A stretch of DNA of 39,322 nucleotides from Dehalococcoidia bacterium (GTDB lineage: Bacteria > Chloroflexota > Dehalococcoidia > Lucifugimonadales > Lucifugimonadaceae): positions 45,591 through 84,912 of the forward strand of contig JAKUNJ010000007.1 of assembly GCA_022451965.1 (NCBI GenBank), in the 5' to 3' direction. Made by a program: the position numbers and the translations under genes. Of the stretch, positions 32,830 to 39,322 are shown piece after piece; position 1 is the first letter of the stretch, and each line of letters starts with the position of its first letter. Under the pieces are notes generated by a model that worked only from the letters and a program-made list of their open reading frames with translations, made no database searches and was not told the origin of the DNA.

Positions 32830-33117
32830 TTATATACCTTGAACTACAAAAGATTCGCTTTCAGAAGCTTTGATTCTTATAGCAGCGACAGGCTTGTAGT
32901 CTTCAGAATTTATGAAATTATTCATATCTTCAATTGTAGGAAATTCTAAAATAACTATTCTTTGAGGATTCCAGGTTGTATTATCCGATATGATTTCACC
33001 ACCTCTAACAAGATATTTACCACCATATTTTTTTATAATCGCAGGTACTAATTTCATATACTCTGCATAAGCATCCCAATCTTTAACAGTGATACTACCA
33101 ATATGATAAACTGACAT
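32830..33117 (-). CDS. DUF1330-family protein
   Basis: 95 residues, ferredoxin-like fold of DUF1330: HIGSITVKDWDAYAEYMKLVPAIIKKYGGKYLVRGGEI (5-42), a core RIVILEFPTIEDMNNFINSEDYKPVAAIR (53-81). Small dimeric proteins of this kind relate to dimeric alpha/beta-barrel monooxygenase/isomerase domains, but no activity is established. GAAAGGA precedes the ATG. It is the last gene of the six-gene minus-strand operon that begins with the sulfatase, 10 nt after the HAD gene. Confidence 0.85.
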   Translation of the reverse strand: MSVYHIGSITVKDWDAYAEYMKLVPAIIKKYGGKYLVRGGEIISDNTTWNPQRIVILEFPTIEDMNNFINSEDYKPVAAIRIKASESESFVVQGI

Positions 33118-33127
33118 TTTTTCCTTT

Positions 33128-33841
33128 CTATTTTTTCAAGTATACAGAAATTTCTTCAAAACTTTCTACAACTAAATCAAATCTAGATAAATCTCCATAA
33201 TTTTCACTAATACCTGTACCAAATTCATTTGGTCTATGAACATAGCAAGTTTTCATCCCTACATTAATTGCACCATCTAAATCATAAGCATGTGATGCTA
33301 CCATCATAGATTCTTCTGAATTAGATTCAAGTAATTTCATAGCACCTAAATAGACTTTTGGGTCAGGTTTATAAGTCCCAAAAAATTCTGTAGATAAAAT
33401 TGAGTCCCAGTGAATATTAGAATTTTTTGACAACTTAACTAACATTGATAAATTCCCATTTGACAATGCTGAAATTATGTAATGATTTTTTAGATCTGAT
33501 AAACCTGCTTTTGAATCATCCCAAGGTTTTAATCTATGCCATGATTCGTTGAAATTAACCAGGTTTTCTTTACTAATATCATTTATATTTAGTTCATCTA
33601 GTAATTGATTTAGCACTTCCATATGAATTTCATCCATTGATAAATAATCTCTTTGACCATTTGCTACCTTTGATTGCAGTAATCTAAAGCCTGCTCGCCA
33701 TTTATCGGTAAAAACAAACTCATCAAAAGAAAGTTTGTACTTTGATGAGAAGATTGTAGTTTCTTGTCTAATTGATTTATGCCAATCAAAAACAGTGCCA
33801 AAAACATCAAAAAATATTGTATTTATTCTTAATTTCTTCAT
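33128..33841 (-). CDS. HAD-family hydrolase, haloacid dehalogenase type II-like
   Basis: 237 residues. Motif I is FFDVFGTVFDW with nucleophile Asp12. Motif II is ALSNGN (about 115-120), motif III the Lys in YKPDPKVYL, and motif IV ASHAYDLDGAINVGM. The F-D-x-F-G-T-V-x-D-W start, the H-A-x-D-L-x-G-A motif and the HRPNEFG end are features of L-2-haloacid dehalogenase (type II), which hydrolyses 2-haloalkanoates to 2-hydroxyacids. The phosphatase-like alternative is a little less likely since Val replaces the phosphatase's second Asp (D-x-D reads D-V-F). 12 nt upstream is an SDR gene; the operon suggests catabolic use. Substrate halogen or not is unproven. Confidence 0.83.
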   Translation of the reverse strand: MKKLRINTIFFDVFGTVFDWHKSIRQETTIFSSKYKLSFDEFVFTDKWRAGFRLLQSKVANGQRDYLSMDEIHMEVLNQLLDELNINDISKENLVNFNESWHRLKPWDDSKAGLSDLKNHYIISALSNGNLSMLVKLSKNSNIHWDSILSTEFFGTYKPDPKVYLGAMKLLESNSEESMMVASHAYDLDGAINVGMKTCYVHRPNEFGTGISENYGDLSRFDLVVESFEEISVYLKK

Positions 33842-33853
33842 AAGAGTTAAGGC

Positions 33854-34657
33854 TTATATTTTAGCCGCAACTCCTCCATCAATATTTATAATTTCAGAAG
33901 TTATAAACCTTGAATTTTCACTTACTAGGAAAAGAACTAAGTTTGCCACATCCTTTGGATAACCAGGGCCAGGAATTATTTGAGCTAAATCAAACATTGA
34001 TTCAAAAACATGATGACCTCCGTCTGGATCACTTAGAGTTCCTCTAGTCGCTCCTGGAGTCATTATCTGTCCAGGTCTTATACAATTTACTCTTATATTT
34101 TTATCTCCTCCTACTCCGGCCATATATCTAGTTAGAGCATCAATTCCTGCTTTTGCGACATAATATGATGGAGCAGTAGTACCAAACTCCTCCTTCATTT
34201 TTGGGGAAAATCCTCGTTGAGCTGCTAAAGAAGACATATTTACTATAGCTCCTCCTCCAGAATTAACCATATAAGGCCAAACTGCTCTTGATACAAAAAA
34301 TGTTCCATTTAAATTATCATTTATTACATTATTCCAATCTTCAGTTGTTGACTCAGGAAAATCTCCAGCTGCTCCATGTCCAGCATTATTAAATAAAATA
34401 TGAATTTCACCATAAACTTCAGCAGCTTTTGAAATTGCTGAATTTACAATATTTTCATCTCCTACATCACATTTTATAAATGCAGCTTCTCCACCATTCT
34501 TAATAATTTCAGACTCTACTCTTTTTCCTTCTTTATCTCTACGTGCCATAATTATAACTTTGGCGCCTTGTTCAGAAAATAAATGTGCTGTAGCTTCTCC
34601 AATTCCACTATTTCCACCAGTTACTATTGCAACTTTATTTTCTAGTATTTTATTCAT
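33854..34657 (-). CDS. SDR-family oxidoreductase of the sulfatase operon
   Basis: 267 residues, classical: TGGNSGIG (13-20), Arg39-Arg40 in MARRDK suggesting NADP, CDV (63-65), NNAG (90-93), Ser143 in NMSSLAA, Tyr165 and Lys169 in YYVAK. The Ser-to-Tyr interval has about nine extra residues (SPKMKEEFG). The C-terminal FITSEIINIDGG is intact. AAGGAG precedes the ATG. It is 12 nt upstream of the HAD gene and 13 nt downstream of a DUF805 gene. Role in the operon unknown, likely alcohol/ketone step. Confidence 0.9.
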   Translation of the reverse strand: MNKILENKVAIVTGGNSGIGEATAHLFSEQGAKVIIMARRDKEGKRVESEIIKNGGEAAFIKCDVGDENIVNSAISKAAEVYGEIHILFNNAGHGAAGDFPESTTEDWNNVINDNLNGTFFVSRAVWPYMVNSGGGAIVNMSSLAAQRGFSPKMKEEFGTTAPSYYVAKAGIDALTRYMAGVGGDKNIRVNCIRPGQIMTPGATRGTLSDPDGGHHVFESMFDLAQIIPGPGYPKDVANLVLFLVSENSRFITSEIINIDGGVAAKI

Positions 34658-34670
34658 AAAATCTCCTTAA

Positions 34671-35033
34671 TTATTGTGGTATTCCTATTGGTCTTTTTTC
34701 AGGATCAGTTTCAAAAGATTCTTCACTCCATAAGATAATTAATATTATCCATCCGATAATTGGTGGTATTAATAAAAGTTGCCACCAACCACTTCTATTT
34801 GTGTCGTGTAATCTTCTTGATCCTACTGCTAAGACAGGTATTATTGTGAACAAAATCCACAATAACAGTATAAATCTATAGGGTGCTCCAAATACTAAAT
34901 AATCAATTATTGTTGCAATTATTACTCCCAGAAAGAAGAAAAGTTGAAACCACCAAAATTGAGATCTATCAGCATTTCCAGTAAACATTCCATAATTATT
35001 TATTCCATCTTTAACTGATGGTATAAATTCCAT
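34671..35033 (-). CDS. DUF805-family membrane protein
   Basis: 120 residues with the full DUF805 pattern: a soluble start SVKDGINNYGMFTGNADRSQFWWFQLFF, then hydrophobic helices, the hallmark SRRLHDTNRSGWWQLLLIPPIIGWIILIIL, and the polar end. Three or four helices, no export signal. Role unknown. AGGAG precedes the ATG. It sits inside the sulfatase operon, an odd place for a membrane protein of unknown role, and may be a passenger. A degenerate relative is at 16881. Confidence 0.92.
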   Translation of the reverse strand: MEFIPSVKDGINNYGMFTGNADRSQFWWFQLFFFLGVIIATIIDYLVFGAPYRFILLLWILFTIIPVLAVGSRRLHDTNRSGWWQLLLIPPIIGWIILIILWSEESFETDPEKRPIGIPQ

Positions 35034-35074
35034 ATTTAAACTCCTAAGATTTTATATTGATAATATAGCAAAAA

Positions 35075-36286
35075 TTAGTGTCTTTTTACTTCTAAATCTT
35101 CTAATTTATGTGTTTTGGATAGGTATTCTTTAGTATTAAATTCCTCAAACCTTCTTGGTAAATAAGATTCTGAATCAATACTTGTTTCTCCATTTATTAC
35201 GTGTTCAGATATGAGCATTCCAGCTACTGGATTATAAGCAAATCCACCTGAATGAAAATTTGAGCATAAATATAATCCTTCGATATTTGGTACTGGCCCA
35301 ATAACAGGCGTTGCGTCAGCGGTTACGCTTATTAATCCAACAGTATGGTAGTCCCATTCTTTATTCTCAATAATTGGAACTCTATTTTTGAAAGAGTCTT
35401 TGAGAAAATCTAAAGCATTTGGATAAGGGTGTAATTCATTTATATTAAAATCTTTATCTTCTATAACGAAGTTTTCTGGGTTATGCTGAGAAGTTCCTAC
35501 TAAAATTCTATTATCTTCTGTACCTCTAATGTAGCTTTGGTAAACTCTATCATTTATTGCAGGTAAAAATAGTTCTCTATCAAATGGTTTGGTTACAAAT
35601 CTTTCATGTACAAAATTTTTCATAGGTATTTTAAAATCAATAGGGGATAGTATTAAATTTGTCCAAGCATTGACTGCACATATAATAGCATCGCAATTGT
35701 ATGATTTTTCTTTATTTTCAGTTTTTGAAAAAGTAATTAATCCATTTGTTTTATTACCTGAAAATGTAAAATTTCTTACTTCTTCATTTTCAAATATTTT
35801 TACACCCATATTTTCAATTTTTTTTCTTAATGCAGGTATATATGTATGAGCTTCACTGTAGCCGCCTCTTGGATCTAGAATTCCGTATTCATCATCTTCT
35901 GCCTTAAGATCACTAAATTTTTTAGTAAGTTCATTTCCTATATATGTTTCATATTTTGCGCCTAGTTCGTCATGCAAATTTCTTAAGTCAGATCCTAAAT
36001 CATAATCTTTTTTATCAGATAAATTTAAACATCCTACTTGTTGAAAAGTATAGCCATCCAGAATTTGACTAAATTTCTCGAATAAATCTAATGATTTCAT
36101 TCTTGCTTTTACAGATGTTTCATTCCACTGCAAGCATGTAACTATACCAGCAGCTTGTGAACTTGAACCGCTTCCAATATTATCTTTTTCAATTATAGTA
36201 ATATCTTTTACACCTTTTTCAGCAAGTTGAAAAGCTGTACTCATACCTATAACTCCGCCACCAATAATTATTACTTTTTTTATCAT
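35075..36286 (-). CDS. FAD-dependent oxidoreductase (DAO family)
   Basis: 403 residues. The N-terminus is a beta-alpha-beta FAD site, VIIIGGGVIGMSTAFQLAEKG (5-25), then IIEKD and the GSGSSSQAAGIV stretch (42-53), typical of the D-amino-acid/sarcosine/dimethylglycine oxidase family. A CAVNAWTN segment (about 203-210) and the C-terminal GLYLCSNFHSGGFAYNPVAGML complete the FAD domain. It should oxidise a C-N bond of an amino acid or N-methyl compound. It begins 5 nt after the sulfatase stop, so they are tightly co-transcribed. Choice among glycine oxidase, sarcosine oxidase beta and dimethylglycine dehydrogenase cannot be made by eye. No Shine-Dalgarno is obvious. Confidence 0.88.
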   Translation of the reverse strand: MIKKVIIIGGGVIGMSTAFQLAEKGVKDITIIEKDNIGSGSSSQAAGIVTCLQWNETSVKARMKSLDLFEKFSQILDGYTFQQVGCLNLSDKKDYDLGSDLRNLHDELGAKYETYIGNELTKKFSDLKAEDDEYGILDPRGGYSEAHTYIPALRKKIENMGVKIFENEEVRNFTFSGNKTNGLITFSKTENKEKSYNCDAIICAVNAWTNLILSPIDFKIPMKNFVHERFVTKPFDRELFLPAINDRVYQSYIRGTEDNRILVGTSQHNPENFVIEDKDFNINELHPYPNALDFLKDSFKNRVPIIENKEWDYHTVGLISVTADATPVIGPVPNIEGLYLCSNFHSGGFAYNPVAGMLISEHVINGETSIDSESYLPRRFEEFNTKEYLSKTHKLEDLEVKRH

Positions 36287-36291
36287 TATTT

Positions 36292-37677
36292 CTATCTAAG
36301 TCCCATTTGAGTATTAAGTCTTTGAGCTTCACTTGGAGCTCCATAATCTTTTATCCATTTATCCTCTATTTTACTTCTCCAATTTTCTGCTAATTTAGTT
36401 AACTCAGCGGTAATTTCAGGCTCTTTGTCAGCAAGATTATTTGACTCACTAATATCCTCTTCTAAATTAGCTAGATGAACATCTGGAACTGGTCCATAAG
36501 CATCAATCAATTTTCCTTTTAAGACTAATTTCCATTTTCCTTTTCTTACTGCTGTTTGATCAAGATACTCCCAAAAAATAACTCTATCATCGTGATTATC
36601 ATTTCCTTTAGCAAGTTCAACAAGACTTTTACCATCTAAATAATGATCATCTAAATTTACACCTGCAGCTTCTAGAATAGTTGGGGCAATGTCCATAGAA
36701 GCGCATGGTTCACTGGAAACAACTCCCGTTTGAATATTTCCAGGCCAATGCATTATTCCAGGTTCCCTAATTCCACCTTCAAACAAACTACCTTTGTGAC
36801 CCTTAAATTTGCCTGCAGTACCTCCATAATAAGGATCTAGAGTACTGTCTAGCCAATTTCTTGTTTCTCTAGATGGCCCATTATCTGATGTAAAGAATGT
36901 AAGAGTATTATCATCTACTCCTAATCTTTTTAATTCATCCATAATATTACCTACTGAATCATCCATTGCACTAAGCATGGCTGCCATTACTTGCCTATCC
37001 CAAGGTAGATTAGAAAATCTATCCATATACTTCTTTGGAGCATGCATAGGATAATGAGGTGCATTGTAAGGAACATATAAAAAGAAAGGCTTACCCTCAG
37101 AATTCATTTTTCTTAGATATTCAATACATTTTTCAGTAATAATTTCAGTAAAATACTCCCCATCCATCCAAACTTCTTTTTCGTTTTCCCAAAGATCATG
37201 AGTTGGATTTACCTGAGGTAATATTGAATCTTTTGTATTTGCACCGTAATAGTATATATGTGAGTAATAATCTACATTTCCAGCTAAAAATCCAAACCAA
37301 TTATCAAAACCATGATTATTAGGTCTAGATTTTTTTTCTAAACCTAAGTGCCATTTTCCCACCATAGAAGTTGAGTATCCTTCAGATTGTAATATTTTTG
37401 CCAATGTTGGAGTAGATTCTGGTAACCCAGCAGCTTTCCTATGGCCAGGCAGGATTCCTCTTATACCTGTATTACCTGGGTATCTACCAGTTAATAATGC
37501 TGCTCTAGCTGGGCTACATACTGGACAATTAGTGTACCAATCTGTAAACCTAATTCCTTCGCTTGCTAATTTATCTAGAGACGGAGTCTTAAAGTCTGTA
37601 GCCCCCATGCAGGATAAATCTCCATATCCTTGATCATCTGTCATAAATACAATAAAGTTTGGTTTATCATTAGCCAT
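36292..37677 (-). CDS. Type I sulfatase (arylsulfatase family)
   Basis: 461 residues from the second in-frame ATG (37677), which has GGAG 6 nt upstream; the first ATG (37689) contains that site. Formylglycine motif: Cys54 in CPVCSPARAALLTGR (C-x-[AP]-x-R), so maturation by a formylglycine-generating enzyme is needed; none is in the window. Metal ligands Asp14-Asp15 in MTDDQGYGD and the conserved Asp-Asn in FFTSDNGPSRET (about 266-277); the motif GKWHLG (about 114-119) is also present. It removes sulfate from an organic sulfate ester. There is no signal peptide, so it acts in the cytoplasm on an imported substrate, unlike many arylsulfatases. First gene of the six-gene operon. Confidence 0.92.
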   Translation of the reverse strand: MANDKPNFIVFMTDDQGYGDLSCMGATDFKTPSLDKLASEGIRFTDWYTNCPVCSPARAALLTGRYPGNTGIRGILPGHRKAAGLPESTPTLAKILQSEGYSTSMVGKWHLGLEKKSRPNNHGFDNWFGFLAGNVDYYSHIYYYGANTKDSILPQVNPTHDLWENEKEVWMDGEYFTEIITEKCIEYLRKMNSEGKPFFLYVPYNAPHYPMHAPKKYMDRFSNLPWDRQVMAAMLSAMDDSVGNIMDELKRLGVDDNTLTFFTSDNGPSRETRNWLDSTLDPYYGGTAGKFKGHKGSLFEGGIREPGIMHWPGNIQTGVVSSEPCASMDIAPTILEAAGVNLDDHYLDGKSLVELAKGNDNHDDRVIFWEYLDQTAVRKGKWKLVLKGKLIDAYGPVPDVHLANLEEDISESNNLADKEPEITAELTKLAENWRSKIEDKWIKDYGAPSEAQRLNTQMGLR

Positions 37678-37776
37678 GGTTTTCTCCATAATATTTAGTA
37701 TTTTTAAGAATATTATTTAAGATAGAAAAATTATTCCACTAACATATGATAATTTATCAATATAATTATTAGATAT

Positions 37777-38289
37777 ATGAATATTAGTAACTACATTAGA
37801 TCTATAGACAATTTTCCTTCAAAAGGAATAATTTTTAGAGATATATCTCCAATATTTCAAAATCCTAATATTCTTAATTATGTAGTAGAAGAAATGAATA
37901 AATATATTGATAAATTGAAGCCCGACTATCTTGCAGCTATTGATTCAAGGGGTTTTTTACTGGGATCATCTGTGGCATATTCTTGTAAAATCCCACTTAT
38001 ATTAATTAGAAAAAAAGGCAAACTACCCCCACCTATAATATCTGAGAAATATTCATTGGAATATGGGGAAGATTACTTAGAATTGTCTTCAGATTTAGAT
38101 CTTTTAGGAAAAAAAATAGTAATCATTGATGATGTATTAGCTACAGGAGGAACTGTTTTGGCTGCAATTAAGCTACTTACAAGACTTGATGCTAGTGTAT
38201 GTGGATTAAGTTTTTTAATTAATTTAAGGGATATTGTTAGGCCACAAGAATTAAGAGATTATTCAATAAATTATCTAATTTCTTATTAG
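37777..38289 (+). CDS. apt: Adenine phosphoribosyltransferase
   Basis: 170 residues, type I PRTase. The N-terminal hood MNISNYIRSIDNFPSKGIIFRDISPIF matches Apt; the PRPP site is VIIDDVLATGGT (115-126), with Asp118-Asp119; DSRGFLLG (56-63) and LIRKKGKLPP (76-85) are Apt-specific. It makes AMP from adenine and PRPP in purine salvage, complementing guaC. No Shine-Dalgarno; TATAAT at 37761-37766 is 10 nt from the ATG, so the leader is probably a few nucleotides or none. The 128-nt gap after it is AT-rich and has a 12-A run (38386-38397). Confidence 0.95.
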   Translation: MNISNYIRSIDNFPSKGIIFRDISPIFQNPNILNYVVEEMNKYIDKLKPDYLAAIDSRGFLLGSSVAYSCKIPLILIRKKGKLPPPIISEKYSLEYGEDYLELSSDLDLLGKKIVIIDDVLATGGTVLAAIKLLTRLDASVCGLSFLINLRDIVRPQELRDYSINYLISY

Positions 38290-38417
38290 TTAAAAATTAA
38301 CTTTTTGTTACATTTTCTAAAAATTGACTTAATTGATTATTTAATTCTTATATTTTAATTCTTCAGATGTTATTGTTTCTTTATCAAAAAAAAAAAACTT
38401 TTTACAAGGAAGTAGTT

Positions 38418-39322
38418 ATGAAAATTTTTCTTAAATTATTTTTGGTTTCGGTTCTAATGTTTTCAGTTTTTGCCTGTTCTGATGAGGCAGAAGAAATTGT
38501 TGAGTCAATCACTGAAAGTACTTCTTCAGAATCTGAGGAAAAAGAAGCTCATTCTGATGAGGATGATCACGGTGAGGATGAAGATCATGAACACGATGAG
38601 GATGAAGATCATGAACACGATGAGGATGAAGAACATGATCATGATGAGGAAAAAGAAGCTCATTCTGATGAGGATGATCACGGTGAATTTAAATTTGGAT
38701 TAATACTTGTTGGTCCTAGAGATGATAAAGGGTGGTCACAAGCTCATTTTGAAGGTGGAGAATATGTAGAAGAAATAACTGGTGGAGAGATGATAGTAGC
38801 TGATTTTATTAATCCAGCTGATAGTCCTAATCTAACTGTTGATCAAGTAGCTTCAGACATGATCGATGAAGGAGCACAACTTATAATTGCAACTTCAGAT
38901 GATATGAAAGATGGTATTCTTGCTGCTGCGGAAATGTATCCAGATATACCTATGATTTGGGCATCAGGGGATAGTGCCAAAGCTGATGGTAAGGGATATA
39001 GAGAGGATCTTGAAAATTTGGGAAATATTATGGGAAGAATGGAATATGGAAAAATGATAGCTGGTTGTGCAGCTGCCCTCAAAACTAAGACGGGTCATAT
39101 AGGATTCCTTGGCCCATTAATAAATGATGAGACTAGAAGATTAACAAATGCTGCTTACCTTGGAGCTAAACATTGTTACAAAGGAGAGAATGAACTTAAG
39201 TTTGATGTAATATGGATTGGATTTTGGTTCCATATTCCTGGAGTGACTTCTGATCCAACTCAAGTAACAAATGAGTTCTTTGATGCAGGAGCAGATGTTG
39301 TTATTTCTCATATCGATACTCC
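38418..39322 (+). CDS. BMP-family lipoprotein with His/acidic-rich linker, 3' end cut
   Basis: 301 codons to the window edge, no stop. AAGGA precedes the ATG at 38418. Lipoprotein signal: MKIFLKLFL, hydrophobic core, lipobox VFAC with Cys20. Residues 45-89 are almost only Glu, Asp and His, with ten His, including three E-D-E-x-H-x-H-D units (53-76) flanked by copies of AHSDEDDHGE. From 91 the sequence FKFGLILVGPRDDKGWSQAHFEGGEYV matches the BMP (basic membrane protein/Med) substrate-binding fold of nucleoside-type ABC transporters; VDQVASDMIDEGAQLIIATSDDMKDGI and GHIGFLGPL agree. Family members bind nucleosides or similar. The His-rich segment probably binds Zn or another divalent metal. The rest of the transporter should lie just beyond the window. 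Confidence 0.85.
   Translation, partial: MKIFLKLFLVSVLMFSVFACSDEAEEIVESITESTSSESEEKEAHSDEDDHGEDEDHEHDEDEDHEHDEDEEHDHDEEKEAHSDEDDHGEFKFGLILVGPRDDKGWSQAHFEGGEYVEEITGGEMIVADFINPADSPNLTVDQVASDMIDEGAQLIIATSDDMKDGILAAAEMYPDIPMIWASGDSAKADGKGYREDLENLGNIMGRMEYGKMIAGCAAALKTKTGHIGFLGPLINDETRRLTNAAYLGAKHCYKGENELKFDVIWIGFWFHIPGVTSDPTQVTNEFFDAGADVVISHIDT
38534..38686 (+). repeat. 42-bp direct repeats in the BMP gene
   Basis: Two identical 42-bp copies (38534-38575 and 38645-38686), in frame and 111 bp apart, encode EEKEAHSDEDDHGE at both ends of the His-rich region. Perfect identity at the DNA level indicates recent duplication or gene conversion. The region between holds the 24-bp tandem repeat. Confidence 0.9.
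38574..38645 (+). repeat. 24-bp tandem repeat, three units
   Basis: Units at 38574-38597, 38598-38621 (identical to the first) and 38622-38645 (two differences). Each codes for E-D-E-D/E-H-E/D-H-D. A slippage-prone minisatellite within a coding region, so unit number may vary between strains. Confidence 0.9.

Noticed and set aside
38470-38703. Plus-strand frame rich in Met, Arg and Lys
   Set aside because: It is a frame-shifted reading of the acidic/His repeat of the BMP gene, which runs from 38418 to the window end in the correct frame with a signal peptide and family motifs.
1-39322. Mobile element, prophage, defence system or CRISPR
   Set aside because: No transposase, integrase, terminal repeats, phage structural gene, restriction enzyme, toxin pair or regularly spaced repeats were found; all genes fit ordinary metabolism or regulation.

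Overview
The window is AT-rich bacterial chromosome with very short intergenic spaces. I counted 38 protein-coding genes (two cut by the window edges), one tRNA gene, and no phage, transposon, plasmid or CRISPR signature. Four convergent gene pairs overlap at their 3' ends, and UUG starts are used several times, so the genome looks streamlined. The content is that of a free-living aerobic heterotroph, probably marine: light-dependent DNA repair (photolyase), c-type cytochrome, ferrochelatase, NAD-formate dehydrogenase, 2-hydroxyacid oxidase, sulfatase, and many SDR, enolase-superfamily and Gfo/Idh oxidoreductases. That mix resembles AT-rich marine Chloroflexota of the SAR202 type, but no phylogenetic marker was tested and the assignment is tentative.

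Layout. 1-991: 3' end of an ammonium transporter gene, a terminator, and a lone winged-helix DNA-binding protein. 1184-9258: class I fructose-bisphosphate aldolase and an M20 amidohydrolase; an SDR that lacks the usual catalytic Tyr/Lys; a convergent pair of class V glyoxylate-type aminotransferase and FMN 2-hydroxyacid oxidase; threonine synthase; a class I aminotransferase with an RDD membrane protein. 9350-13598: an SDR/ADP-ribosylglycohydrolase operon, tRNA-Arg(UCU) with a clear promoter, NAD-formate dehydrogenase, and a DedA protein. 13599-18579: an intergenic region dense in inverted repeats in front of a 78-residue HTH protein, a lipoprotein cytochrome c, LarB, DnaN, a structured intergenic region ending in an intrinsic terminator, a DUF805-like protein, and homoserine dehydrogenase. 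18831-20453: GMP reductase and a peroxiredoxin-like protein.

20531-26596 is a carbohydrate-oxidation locus. SMP-30 lactonase, SDR, Gfo/Idh dehydrogenase and an enolase-superfamily dehydratase form a four-gene minus-strand operon. A second SDR is divergent from it, and a DUF4432/mutarotase-like protein follows. Together they fit a non-phosphorylating route: sugar to lactone to aldonate to 2-keto-3-deoxy-aldonate.

26721-32767 carries photolyase, an MMPL transporter, a ferrochelatase with a Cys-rich insert, and a short-type 6-phosphogluconate dehydrogenase. 32830-37677 is a compact six-gene minus-strand operon: sulfatase, FAD amine/amino-acid oxidase-like protein, DUF805, SDR, type II haloacid-dehalogenase-like HAD, DUF1330. 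It is probably a catabolic unit for an unidentified, possibly sulfated, organic compound. The window ends with adenine phosphoribosyltransferase and the start of a BMP-family lipoprotein. Between its lipid anchor and binding domain that lipoprotein has a His/Asp/Glu-rich segment built from repeats, which is the most unusual protein feature here.

Two regulatory themes stand out. Several genes have a -10-like hexamer exactly 6 nt before ATG and no Shine-Dalgarno, which suggests leaderless mRNAs. Two intergenic regions (13.6-13.9 kb and 16.6-16.9 kb) hold multiple hairpins not explained by the genes. All functional statements come from reading translated motifs; no database search was run.
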